The notes under the pieces were generated by a model, which was not told the origin of the DNA, did not search any database, and saw nothing but the letters and a program-made list of their open reading frames with translations. Made by a program: the position numbers and the translations under genes. From the NCBI RefSeq assembly GCF_036894955.1, contig NZ_CP145905.1, positions 1,309,501 to 1,373,500 of the forward strand: a stretch of 64,000 bases of DNA, in the 5' to 3' direction. Below, piece after piece: positions 34,650 through 42,546 of the stretch. Each line of letters starts with the position of its first letter. Positions within the stretch are counted from its first letter, which is position 1. Origin of the DNA: Paenibacillus sp. KS-LC4 (GTDB lineage Bacteria; Bacillota; Bacilli; Paenibacillales; Paenibacillaceae).

Positions 34650-34988
34650 TTATTGCGCCTGGCTTACGAGCTGCTTGATAACGGTTTGCTTACGTCTAGG
34701 AATAGGGATATTCTTGGAGTCGGATGCGTCGGTGCCAAAATAAACCATGCCGTCCGTGATCGCCTTCACCTTGCGAATGTTAATGTAGCAATTGGAGCTG
34801 ACTTGATAAAAATGGCTGTCATCAATCAGCTTGCGAATTTGTTCCCCGGTCATTCTTTTCTTTATATTGTAGTTTCTGCCGTGGAAGCTGACGAGCTCGG
34901 GCATGCCGACCTTGAAAAAAAGGACGTCCGACTCGACCTCAAAATCCTCGTAAATATTACGTGCACCGTTCAATGAAGTATTCATCAT
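34650..34988 (-). CDS. Single-domain LytTR DNA-binding regulator
   Basis: A 112-residue protein. The LytTR domain covers most of it (VLFFKVGMPELVSFHGRNYN, FYQVSSNCYINIRKVKAI, IPIPRRKQTVIKQLV). There is no receiver, so it is a stand-alone regulator. ATG ending at 34988 follows AAGGGGG; a TTG at 35006 is possible. Its promoter carries a perfect cre site, so it should respond to carbon supply. Confidence 0.85.
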   Translation of the reverse strand: MMNTSLNGARNIYEDFEVESDVLFFKVGMPELVSFHGRNYNIKKRMTGEQIRKLIDDSHFYQVSSNCYINIRKVKAITDGMVYFGTDASDSKNIPIPRRKQTVIKQLVSQAQ

Positions 34989-35031
34989 TCCATAAGCCCC
35001 CTTCAAGAAATGAGAATGAAAACGGAAATAA

Positions 35032-35073
35032 TGTTAGCGCTTACATTATAGCATGGGTAGAAGACATTGGAAA
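35032..35073 (-). promoter_or_regulatory. LytTR gene promoter with CcpA cre site
   Basis: On the minus strand TTTCCA, 17-nt spacer, TATAAT (35050-35045), directly followed by TGTAAGCGCTAACA (35045-35032). This fits the cre consensus TGNAANCGNTNNCA at every fixed position. Binding of CcpA there would cover the transcription start and repress. Confidence 0.75.
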
Positions 35074-35175
35074 GTGTTTTTTCGAAAACGGTTGTCATGC
35101 TTATTTTCCTTGTGCTATGTTCACTATAATATAAAATACCGTTTACATAATGAGAGTATGAGAGGATGAATACGA

Positions 35176-36258
35176 ATGAAAGCAAGCAAGCTTGCAGGAA
35201 TTGTCTATATCGGCTGCTACGGCAGCGTTGTGGAGCCGTGTATTTATGTAGCGAAGCAGGATAGCGAAAATGGTTCGCTAACGGTCATTCAGCAGGTAAC
35301 GGGTATAGAAAACGCGTCATTTCTGAGCGTGAATGAAGCAAGGGACAGGCTGTATGCGGTCAGTGAAACGGCGCAAGCAAGTGGTGTGCGGGGCGGCGAG
35401 GTTGCTGCTTATGCGATTGACTCAGCAACCGGCAAGCTGAGTGAGCTAAACCGCCAGTCTACCCATGGCGAGCATCCATGCTATGTCAGCTCGGATGGCA
35501 GATCCGTATTCGCAGCCAATTATACAGGTGGGAATGCAGCGATGCTGCCGCTTGCAGAGGATGGCTCCTTGAAGCCGGCGATAGCAGTTGTCGGCAGCAA
35601 GGGAGAGCTTGGGCCAAATGCGAGCCGTCAGGATGCGCCGCATGCCCATGCGATTTTGCCGCTCGGCGGGCCATCGCCCTATGTTTACATAACGGATCTC
35701 GGCACGGATTCCATTCTCATATACCGCCAAAATCCAGACGCAGGGGAGCCGCTTCAGCATGTAGCCTCCTACCAGCTGCACGCAGGAGCGGGGCCGCGGC
35801 ATTTGGCGCTGCACGAGCAGCTTCCTATCGTATACGTAATGAATGAGCTGGATTCCACGGTGTCGGTGCTGCGAATGAATGAAGAGGATGCGGGTACGCT
35901 TGCCCATGTGCAGACGATAAGCGCGCTGCCGGAAGGGTTTAACGCGTACAACGATGCGGCGCATATTGCGCTGGCACCGTCGGGCAAGTTTTTGTATACC
36001 TCCAATCGCGGCCATAACAGCCTTGCGGTATTTGCAGTAAATGGGGTAGACGGCAGCTTAACGCTTGTGCAGCATATTTCCTGCGGCGGGGAAGGTCCGC
36101 GTAATTTTACACTTGCTCCGGATGGCAGCAGGCTGCTCGTGGCGAACCAGAAGACGAATCATCTGCTCAGCTATCAGGTGGATGCAGACAGCGGTCTGCT
36201 GACGCTTGAAGGCGAGCAACTGCAAATTTCAAGCCCTGTGTTCGTCTGGGTCGGTTAA
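35176..36258 (+). CDS. pgl: Lactonase, 7-bladed beta-propeller (YkgB/6-phosphogluconolactonase type)
   Basis: A 360-residue propeller protein. Blade repeats such as YIGCYG, NPAS-like NASFLSVNEARDRLYAVSE, HPCYVSSDGRSVFAANYTGG, APHAHAILPLGG, GAGPRHLALHEQ and GEGPRNFTLAPDGSRLLVAN are diagnostic. Likely hydrolyses 6-phosphogluconolactone in the pentose phosphate route; other sugar lactones are possible. Divergent from the LytTR regulator. Confidence 0.88.
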   Translation: MKASKLAGIVYIGCYGSVVEPCIYVAKQDSENGSLTVIQQVTGIENASFLSVNEARDRLYAVSETAQASGVRGGEVAAYAIDSATGKLSELNRQSTHGEHPCYVSSDGRSVFAANYTGGNAAMLPLAEDGSLKPAIAVVGSKGELGPNASRQDAPHAHAILPLGGPSPYVYITDLGTDSILIYRQNPDAGEPLQHVASYQLHAGAGPRHLALHEQLPIVYVMNELDSTVSVLRMNEEDAGTLAHVQTISALPEGFNAYNDAAHIALAPSGKFLYTSNRGHNSLAVFAVNGVDGSLTLVQHISCGGEGPRNFTLAPDGSRLLVANQKTNHLLSYQVDADSGLLTLEGEQLQISSPVFVWVG

Positions 36259-36291
36259 GCATAGCAGAAACAGTGAGAGAAGGCGCGAGGA

Positions 36292-37527
36292 ATGACCAAG
36301 GTACAATCATTGAGTAAAGCTACCAAAACAGTTGATTCGAAAAATAAAGCGTTATTTGGCATATTATTCGCTATAAGCGGCGTCCATCTGCTGAATGATT
36401 CCATGCAGTCGGTCGTCGCTGCCCTTTTTCCAATTTTTGAACAATCGCTCGGTTTAACGTTCGGCCAGATCGGCTGGATTACGTTTACTTTGTATATGAC
36501 CTCCTCCGTATTGCAGCCGGTTATTGGCATTTTATCGGATAAAAAGCCTGCGCCATGGATGCTTATTGCCGGCATGTGCTGCAGTATGGCAGGGATGGCG
36601 GGACTTGGCTTTGCGCCAAACTTCTGGACGCTGCTGCTCGCAGTTGTGTTCGTCGGCTTTGGGTCAGCGGTATTCCATCCCGAAGGCTCACGGGTTGTTT
36701 ATTTTGCTGCGGGCGGCAGGCGCGGACTGGCGCAGTCGATCTATCAGGTCGGCGGCAATTTTGGGCAAGCGCTAGCGCCGCTCATGACGATTTTTATATT
36801 CGTCCCGCTTGGGCAGCGTGGTGCCGTATGGGGGACGCTGCTTGCGCTGGCAGGAATTATGCTGCTGCTGCGCATCGTGCCTTGGTACGCAGCGGAGCTT
36901 GCGGCGAAAGGGCTTGCCGATCGCAAGGCGAAGCAGAGCGGTGCCGCCGCCGCAAATGCGGATGCACTTAGCACGAAAGCGGTGGCGATTGCGCTGGGGC
37001 TGCTGCTCGTCATGGTGTTTGCTCGCTCCTGGTACGCAGCGGGGATTACAAGCTTTTATCAATTTTATTTGCAGCGGGATTATGGGCTGTCGATTGGCGC
37101 GGCGCAGGTGCCGCTCTTTCTGTTCATGGCGGCTGGTGTCGCCGGAACCTTCTTTGGCGGCATGCTGTCCGACCGCTTCGGGCGCAAGCGGATGCTGCTG
37201 TTCTCCATCGCAGGGGCAGCGCCGCTAACCGTCATTTTGCCGCATTTGCCGATTTTCTGGGTATACCCCGTCATTACGCTGCTCGGCCTCATTCTCCAGT
37301 CGAGCTTCTCGGTCAGCGTCGTCTATGCGCAGGAGCTCATGCCAGGAAAAGTCGGCATGGCATCCGGGCTTATTACCGGCCTCGCCTTTGGCATGGGCGG
37401 CTTAGGAGCCATTGTGCTCGGCACAGCAGCCGACCACTACAGCATCGCGCAGGTGATGTACGCCTCCAGCGTGCTGCCGCTGCTCGGCTTGTTCGGTATT
37501 TTACTGCCGAGGGATCGGCGGGCTTAA
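36292..37527 (+). CDS. MFS transporter, fosmidomycin-resistance (Fsr)-like
   Basis: A 411-residue protein with about 12 helices. The Fsr family pattern is clear: GVHLLNDSMQSVVAALFPI at helix 1, AVFHPEGSRVVYFAAGG in the N-half, GGMLSDRFGRKRML in the central loop. Members are drug/proton antiporters. GAAGGCGCGAGGA precedes ATG. A single gene with its own terminator. Confidence 0.88.
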   Translation: MTKVQSLSKATKTVDSKNKALFGILFAISGVHLLNDSMQSVVAALFPIFEQSLGLTFGQIGWITFTLYMTSSVLQPVIGILSDKKPAPWMLIAGMCCSMAGMAGLGFAPNFWTLLLAVVFVGFGSAVFHPEGSRVVYFAAGGRRGLAQSIYQVGGNFGQALAPLMTIFIFVPLGQRGAVWGTLLALAGIMLLLRIVPWYAAELAAKGLADRKAKQSGAAAANADALSTKAVAIALGLLLVMVFARSWYAAGITSFYQFYLQRDYGLSIGAAQVPLFLFMAAGVAGTFFGGMLSDRFGRKRMLLFSIAGAAPLTVILPHLPIFWVYPVITLLGLILQSSFSVSVVYAQELMPGKVGMASGLITGLAFGMGGLGAIVLGTAADHYSIAQVMYASSVLPLLGLFGILLPRDRRA

Positions 37528-37562
37528 GCTGGTACATTTTTTGCAATCCTAAAACATCGCAG

Positions 37563-37590
37563 GGCAGGGAGAGCTTTCCCTGCCTTTTCT
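37563..37590 (+). terminator. Terminator of the Fsr-like gene
   Basis: GGCAGGGA / TCCCTGCC stem followed by TTTTCTT. Confidence 0.85.
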
Positions 37591-37679
37591 TATTTGATTT
37601 TTTAAGGGATATTGTAAATAACTAAACAAAATGTTAGTATGTCTATTAAATAAACCGTTTCAAATAGGTGGTGTTTGTT

Positions 37680-38462
37680 TTGTCGCAAAATGATTTATTC
37701 TGGTCAGCAGAGCTTGTCGACTTGAAGAAAGGCTTTGTGTTCGTTCAAGAAGAGGGGCGCTACAGCTGTCTTATATGTGGAGCAGCCTTCGAGGATGGAG
37801 AGATATTTCGTGTTCCTGATCGTGATAATCGTGATAAATGGTATGATGCCCGCAAATATGCGGCCTATCATGTTCAGCATAGCCATGGCTCGATGCTCGA
37901 TTATTTGCTCGGTCTGGATAAGAAGGCGAGCGGGCTTACCGATTTGCAAAAGCAGCTTATTCGTCAGTTCGCCTCAGGCATGTCCGATGCGGAAATCGTC
38001 AAAAGCTCAGGAGGAGGCAGCGCCTCGACCATTCGCAACCATCGGTTTGTATTGAAGGAGAAGGCGAAGCAGGCGAAGCTGCTGCTGGCCGCCATCGAGC
38101 TGATGGAGAGTGGAGTGTCGGCAGATGCACCGCGTTTTATGCCGATTCACCGCACAGCGACGCAGATTGATGAACGGTATGCGATAACGGAGGATGAATA
38201 CGAGTCGATTATGCAGCAATATTTTCCACAGGGGCCGAATGGTCCGCTTGCTTCGTTTCCACGCAAGGAAAAGCGCAAGGTGGCGATTTTGCGCCATATT
38301 TCAGCATACTTTGAAGCATCGCGCAAGTACACGGAGAAGGAAGTAAATGATCTGCTCAAACGTTACTGGGAAGCGGACTATGTGACGCTGCGCCGTTATT
38401 TGATTGAATATGGCTTTCTTGACCGTACGGATGATGGCAGCGAATATTGGGTTAAAGGCTGA
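37680..38462 (+). CDS. DUF2087 regulator-like protein
   Basis: About 260 residues. TTG 37680 is preferred (AGGTGG 8 nt upstream); GTG starts at 37668/37671 lie inside that site. An N-terminal Cys-x2-Cys (CLICGAAF) with His residues further on (AYHVQHSH) suggests a zinc finger. A LuxR-like helix-turn-helix is possible at LIRQFASGMSDAEIVK. The C-terminal ~75 residues are DUF2087 (FPRKEKRKVAILRHISAYFE, YTEKEVNDLLKRYWEDY-like, RRYLIEYGFLDR). Probably a transcription factor. Followed closely by the GIY-YIG gene. Confidence 0.85.
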   Translation: MSQNDLFWSAELVDLKKGFVFVQEEGRYSCLICGAAFEDGEIFRVPDRDNRDKWYDARKYAAYHVQHSHGSMLDYLLGLDKKASGLTDLQKQLIRQFASGMSDAEIVKSSGGGSASTIRNHRFVLKEKAKQAKLLLAAIELMESGVSADAPRFMPIHRTATQIDERYAITEDEYESIMQQYFPQGPNGPLASFPRKEKRKVAILRHISAYFEASRKYTEKEVNDLLKRYWEADYVTLRRYLIEYGFLDRTDDGSEYWVKG

Positions 38463-38520
38463 CTTGGCAAGGGCGGCTTGCTGGCTGAGAGTGAATGGAC
38501 GAATTTGAGGAGGAAAAACG

Positions 38521-38937
38521 ATGAATAAAGAAGAGCGCAAGCAACTGACGGCACAGTATATGGAGCAGGAACGAGTGATGGGCGTCTATCAAATTACGAA
38601 TACGGCAAGCGGACGCAGGTTTATTGGCTCAACCTCCAATATGGATGGGGCGCTGAACCGCGTGCGGTTTGAGCTGGACTTTGGCACGCACAAAAATGAT
38701 GAGCTGCAAATGGATTGGAATGAGCAGGGAGCAGCGCAGTTCGAATTTGATATTTTGGAAAAAATGAAGCTTGAAGATAAGGTGCTGTTCGATTACAAGG
38801 ATGTGCTCCCGGCTACGCCGGGCGGCACGTCGGCCGAGCAAATGCGCAAATATAAAAAAGCGGCGGAGGAGCTTGAGCAGAAGTGGCTGGAGAAGCTGCT
38901 GGCTGAAGGTGTCGATTGTTATAACGAGCGGGAATAG
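38521..38937 (+). CDS. GIY-YIG nuclease-family protein
   Basis: A 138-residue protein. The GIY-YIG core appears as VYQITNTASGRRFIGSTSN followed by a conserved helix (NRVRFELDFGTHKNDELQMDW in parts). Members of this short Bacillales group are DNA-related proteins of unknown target. It follows the DUF2087 gene by 58 bp, a pairing seen in many Bacillales (family recollection, unchecked). Confidence 0.85.
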   Translation: MNKEERKQLTAQYMEQERVMGVYQITNTASGRRFIGSTSNMDGALNRVRFELDFGTHKNDELQMDWNEQGAAQFEFDILEKMKLEDKVLFDYKDVLPATPGGTSAEQMRKYKKAAEELEQKWLEKLLAEGVDCYNERE

Positions 38938-38941
38938 AAAT

Positions 38942-38978
38942 AAAAAAACTGCCAGGATAAAAATCCTCGGCAGTTTTT
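38942..38978. terminator. Bidirectional terminator
   Basis: AAAAACTGCC-AGGAT-AAAA-ATCCT-CGGCAGTTTTT. Separates the GIY-YIG gene from convergent azoR. Confidence 0.9.
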
Positions 38979-39003
38979 CGTTATTGCAGCTTATCGTTAG
39001 AAA

Positions 39004-39642
39004 TTAGAAGCTTGCAGCAATTTCTTTCGCTTTAACGATTGCTTGTGCTTTAATAGCTGCGCCTTGATCTTGCGATACAGCCATACCTTCAACAAACAGC
39101 GGCTCGAAGGAAGGAATGCCGTAGAACAACGAGATTTTTTTCAGGTAGCTAAAGCCGCTTTCCATTGCAGCTGCAGGGCCTTCGGAATAAACGCCGCCGC
39201 TAGCTTGGATGTGCAAGCCTTTTTTATCAGTAAGCAAGCCTACAGGACCTTCAGCCGTATATTTGAACGTTTTGCCAGCAACGGAAACCGCGTCAATGTA
39301 TGCTTTCAGAACCGGAGGGAACGAGAAGTTCCACATTGGAGAAACGAAAACATATTTATCAGCTGCAACGAACTGATCTACGAGCTCGCCAAGGCGTGCA
39401 ACTTTTGCTTGCTCAGCAGCAGAAAGCTGATCGAAAGCAGTGCCGGATTGCAGCTTGCCCCAACCGCTGAATACGTCAGCATCAATTGCAGGAATATCAA
39501 GATTGAACAGATCAAGATGAACGATTTCATCAGAAGGATTAGCTTCACGATAAGCGTTAATGAACTCTTCACCTACAGCAAGGCTGAAAGATGTGGAGTG
39601 ATCGTGCGGGTGTGCAGTAATGTACAATACAGTAGACATCAT
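39004..39642 (-). CDS. azoR: FMN-dependent NADH-azoreductase
   Basis: A 212-residue flavodoxin-fold enzyme. FMN-binding pieces are [35 protein letters not shown] and [13 protein letters not shown]. Reduces azo dyes and quinones with NADH, giving protection from electrophiles. GAAGGGAAG precedes the tandem ATG. Single gene. Confidence 0.93.
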   Translation of the reverse strand: MMSTVLYITAHPHDHSTSFSLAVGEEFINAYREANPSDEIVHLDLFNLDIPAIDADVFSGWGKLQSGTAFDQLSAAEQAKVARLGELVDQFVAADKYVFVSPMWNFSFPPVLKAYIDAVSVAGKTFKYTAEGPVGLLTDKKGLHIQASGGVYSEGPAAAMESGFSYLKKISLFYGIPSFEPLFVEGMAVSQDQGAAIKAQAIVKAKEIAASF

Positions 39643-39677
39643 TATAACTTCCCTTCGTGTTTAAATAGTACTTCTCC

Positions 39678-39705
39678 ATTATAACTTTTTTTTAGTTAAT
39701 TTCAA
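39678..39705 (-). promoter_or_regulatory. azoR promoter
   Basis: On the minus strand TTGAAA (39705-39700), 16-nt A-rich spacer, TATAAT (39683-39678). Upstream AATTAACGAATTACTT.. contains imperfect repeats that could bind a MarR/HxlR-type regulator. Confidence 0.6.
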
Positions 39706-39974
39706 TAAGTAATTCGTTAATTTTAATTTTAGAGTATTTTTTGTTTAAGTAAAGGGAGCTGGAAGGGTGGTTGCACCTGTTTCATATGGTGGAGTCTATT
39801 TGTTGACTTAAATAAGTCTGCCCTAGCAGGGGGCTTTTTATTTTGGAATAATTAGGGACATAGCAAGCTTGTGGCGGGGAAAAAGAACACCATAGCCTTT
39901 TGCGGCTATAGTTAAAGGTTATTCCATCTTTTCGCGGTTAAAGAGGTGGCTTAATTTATTCATCAAAGTTGAGT
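39706..39974. other. Non-coding stretch with two hairpins
   Basis: No gene seen. GCCCTAGCAGGGGGCTTTTTATTT near 39815-39842 looks like a plus-strand terminator with no gene in front of it. ATAGCC-TTTTGC-GGCTAT at 39894-39911, with a T-rich run on the minus strand, probably ends the minus operon at 39975-40755. Confidence 0.5.
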
Positions 39975-40178
39975 TTACACTTTCCAACCAACTTCTTTTG
40001 CAACGCGTTTAATTAGATTAATGAACTTGTCATCTTTCCGTTCCGAATTAGTAATGGATTTATCACTGGTCGCTTCCCATCGGAATATCTGTTCTATGCT
40101 ACCATATCCTCTGTTAAACGCCTTAGCTAAGGTTATACAATTCTCTTTTGTTGGTGCAAACGAGAATACAACTCGCAA
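39975..40178 (-). CDS. Unknown small protein, start uncertain
   Basis: At least 67 residues from a TTG; the same frame stays open up to a TGA at 40245-40247, reading a charged stretch ending KGKGWSDEELRVVFS. The protein contains FAPTKENCITLAKAFNRGYG and ends RVAKEVGWKV. The helical, basic pattern with WSDEELR recalls small Myb/SANT-like or phage/plasmid DNA-binding proteins (weak impression). No ATG with a ribosome site is in frame, so either an unusual start is used or the 5' end is damaged. Follows the 164-residue gene; AT-rich. Confidence 0.45.
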   Translation of the reverse strand: MRVVFSFAPTKENCITLAKAFNRGYGSIEQIFRWEATSDKSITNSERKDDKFINLIKRVAKEVGWKV

Positions 40179-40260
40179 TTCTTCATCTGACCAACCTTTT
40201 CCTTTGTTACTTTCGTCCCATTGTCCTTCTTCTTCATATTCAACTCATCACAATTTCCGC

Positions 40261-40755
40261 TTATTCAGCCTCGTTATCAACACTTAATATACTTAGTATG
40301 CGATCAGCCGTTGAATATTTAACAGTCAATTTCGCTCCTAATTGGAATACATCAGGAAATCTCTTATATAAGTGAACTCCATTAATACGCCCTCTTACTG
40401 ATGGAGGGATCGACCCTTCAATGGATATGTCCTGATAAACAACCTTAACCTTTCCATTATGAGGAAGAACTTTAGCGATTTGAGACTTAATTTTGAATCG
40501 CAAGTTATTATAGGCTAGGTCTGCTTCCGTTAGAATGGCTTCTCCAAAAATTTCATCAACTTGTAAAGAATCTTCATGGCTTTCAAAAAGTGATTCGTGA
40601 ACAGGTGAACTGTGAAGTCTGGGCGAGACATCTTCTTTTTCTAAAAGAGATAGTATAATCTTTCGCTCAATTTCTAGATCTCTCAATCGAGTTCTTAGTT
40701 TCTCAGGGTCTGTTTTAAAGAGTTGATCTAAGATATCTTGGTAATTATTATCCAT
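40261..40755 (-). CDS. Unknown protein with coiled-coil N-terminus
   Basis: A 164-residue protein, AT-rich compared with its neighbours. The N-terminal ~45 residues form a charged coiled coil (EKLRTRLRDLEIERKIILSLLEKE), followed by an acidic linker and a C-terminal mostly beta part (VKVVYQDISIEGSIPPSVRG, GAKLTVKYSTADRILSIL). GAAGGAGGGAAGAGG precedes ATG. The promoter has a striking CTTGA repeat set. I do not recognise a family. Composition suggests recent acquisition. Confidence 0.7.
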   Translation of the reverse strand: MDNNYQDILDQLFKTDPEKLRTRLRDLEIERKIILSLLEKEDVSPRLHSSPVHESLFESHEDSLQVDEIFGEAILTEADLAYNNLRFKIKSQIAKVLPHNGKVKVVYQDISIEGSIPPSVRGRINGVHLYKRFPDVFQLGAKLTVKYSTADRILSILSVDNEAE

Positions 40756-40774
40756 CCTCTTCCCTCCTTCTGCT

Positions 40775-40845
40775 TACATTCACATTAATCAAAAACTCAA
40801 GTATTGTCAAGATTTAAAATAATAAACTTCAAGACTTATCAAGAC
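40775..40845 (-). promoter_or_regulatory. Promoter with paired CTTGA direct repeats
   Basis: On the minus strand four CTTGA boxes occur at exact 10-bp steps within two pairs (plus-strand TCAAG at 40797, 40807, 40829, 40839). One box is part of the -35 TTGACA, which is followed by a 17-nt spacer and TAATGT. Spacing of one helical turn within pairs and two turns (22 bp) between pairs suggests cooperative binding of an unknown regulator on one DNA face. Confidence 0.6.
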
Positions 40846-40925
40846 TCTTGTTGCGGAAAATTGTCAGTAACAAAACCTCTTGACCCTCAGCCGCAATACC
40901 CGCCATGAAATATGTTCTTTCACAG

Positions 40926-40964
40926 AAAAACAACCTCCATCCACATCTGACAGAGGTTGTTTTT
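40926..40964 (-). terminator. Terminator of xylR
   Basis: AAAAACAACCTC pairs with GAGGTTGTTTTT across a 15-nt loop, with runs on both sides. Between it and xylR, 40965-41177 contains no gene I can support. Confidence 0.8.
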
Positions 40965-41177
40965 GATAGGAGAATGTTTCTTTAAAACATGTGCGGCATA
41001 TGCCCGAGAATGAATGCCTTTAGCCATGTCTGCTATAAACTCCACAGCATACTACGCCCGCTTGGTCTGCGTCGTTCATTTTTCGCATCTAATGATCTAA
41101 TGCGAGGAACAGTTCCGTATTTTCGATATGGGCTGCTTCGTTATTTTCATAGGTTGCAATATAAATGGTATTTAACC

Positions 41178-42350
41178 TCAAATCGGCTGGCCGCTCTTAA
41201 CCTTCGCGAAGAACGTACTAATCGCATAATAAGCGGCGCCGCGGACGGCGGACTGATCCTGCAATTCGGCGAACAAAATTTGCAGTTTTTCCCGGTGATA
41301 GCTAAGTGTGCGGCGGGCGATAGAGGCGTGAATGGCCTCCTCCAGCCAAGCTTGTGCACGGCTCATACGGTTGCCGATGATGACGACGTTTGGATTAAAC
41401 ACATTTACAATGTTAGAAATGCCGACGCCCAAATAGTCACCGATGGCATAAAATAACGCCTGCACCTCGCGGTTTCCTCCCTCTGCGGCAGCAAGCAGCT
41501 CCTCCAGCGTCTCAAAGCCAAGCGGCTCTGCCTGCTCCAGCAGCGCATTTTCTGAAGCGTACAGCTCCCAGCAGCCCTGATTGCCGCAGCGGCACGGTTT
41601 GCCGCCATATTCAATCGACAAATGCCCCAGCTCGCCGGAAAAGCCGGAAGCCCCTTTGTACAGCTCCTTATTTAAAATAATGCCCGTCCCGATGCCGATG
41701 CCGACACTGACGTATATTTGGTTGGCGATGCCGCGACCCGCGCCGTATTTCTGCTCGCCCTGTGCGCCGGCATTCGCTTCATTGTCGATCGTCACAGGCA
41801 GCCCGAAGCGTTCCTCCAGCATTTGCTGAAGCTCCACCTGCTGCCATTCAAGGTTCGGCGCAAACAGAATCGCGCCTTTGTCATCGACGATGCCCGGCGC
41901 TCCAACGCCGATGCCGATTAGGCCATAATGGCTGCTCGGGGCTTGCGCTGCAAGCTCCTCAATAAAGGCAATGAGCTGGTTCAGGGCTAAATCCTGCTCG
42001 CGCTTTTTGAAGGTAAGCTGCCGCTCGCTAAGGACAGTCCCTTGCAGGTCGGTTAACACGCCGCGCATATAGTTGACGCCAAGGTCAATGCCGATGGCAT
42101 GTCCGGCTTGTCCATTAAACAGCAGCATGACGGGCTTGCGTCCGCCGCTCGATTCGCCGGGGCCATTTTCAAAAACGAGATGATTGTCGATCAGATCCTG
42201 CACAAGGCTGGAAACGGTCGCTTTATTAAGTCCGGTTCGTTCAGATATTTGGGCGCGAGAGAGCGGGGCATGCTTAATAACGGCCTCCAGCACAATCGCG
42301 GTATTCATTTTTTTGATTAGCGCCAAGTCGCCGGTCGTCTTTAGTTTCAA
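41178..42350 (-). CDS. xylR: Xylose-responsive ROK-family repressor XylR
   Basis: A 390-residue protein. TTG ending at 42350 is chosen for GGAGGCAA upstream and for the family start KLKTTGDLALIKKMNTAIVL. The N-terminal winged helix includes LSRAQISERTGLNKATVSSLV. The ROK body has GHAIGIDLGVNYM, the sugar-binding SFGELGHLS-like FSGELGHLSIEYGG, and the zinc site CRCGNQGCWE. It binds the operator between xylR and xylA and releases on xylose binding. Confidence 0.95.
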   Translation of the reverse strand: MKLKTTGDLALIKKMNTAIVLEAVIKHAPLSRAQISERTGLNKATVSSLVQDLIDNHLVFENGPGESSGGRKPVMLLFNGQAGHAIGIDLGVNYMRGVLTDLQGTVLSERQLTFKKREQDLALNQLIAFIEELAAQAPSSHYGLIGIGVGAPGIVDDKGAILFAPNLEWQQVELQQMLEERFGLPVTIDNEANAGAQGEQKYGAGRGIANQIYVSVGIGIGTGIILNKELYKGASGFSGELGHLSIEYGGKPCRCGNQGCWELYASENALLEQAEPLGFETLEELLAAAEGGNREVQALFYAIGDYLGVGISNIVNVFNPNVVIIGNRMSRAQAWLEEAIHASIARRTLSYHREKLQILFAELQDQSAVRGAAYYAISTFFAKVKSGQPI

Positions 42351-42413
42351 CTCAATTGCCTCCGTCCATCTAAAAATCCATGTAATGTATTGTATCACAG
42401 ATGAATAGGACTA

Positions 42414-42473
42414 TTTTAACACAAAAAAACTTAGTTTAGTCAATAGACAAACTAAGTTTGATCATGTTATGCT
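42414..42473. promoter_or_regulatory. Shared xylR/xylA promoter region with XylR operator
   Basis: Operator arms AAACTTAGTTT (42427-42437) and AAACTAAGTTT (42449-42459). The xylA promoter is TAGACA (42444-42449), 18-nt spacer, TATGCT (42468-42473). The xylR promoter on the other strand is TTGACT (42443-42438), 18-nt spacer, TTAAAA (42419-42414). Both -35 boxes fall inside the operator, so one bound XylR would silence both directions. Confidence 0.85.
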
Positions 42474-42476
42474 GTT

Positions 42477-42490
42477 GGGGAGCGTTTACA
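42477..42490 (+). promoter_or_regulatory. Candidate cre site in the xylA leader
   Basis: GGGGAGCGTTTACA matches TGNNANCGNTNNCA with one mismatch and lies just after the xylA -10 box. CcpA repression of xyl operons is well known. Confidence 0.5.
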
Positions 42491-42546
42491 TCATGAGATA
42501 TGCAACAAAGCATTTATCCCATACCCTATCAGGAGGTTTTATAAAA

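Noticed and set aside
40989..41456. A 155-codon plus-strand frame opposite the xylR 3' end
   Set aside because: Mostly antisense to xylR; the part before it has no start signal or similarity I can support.
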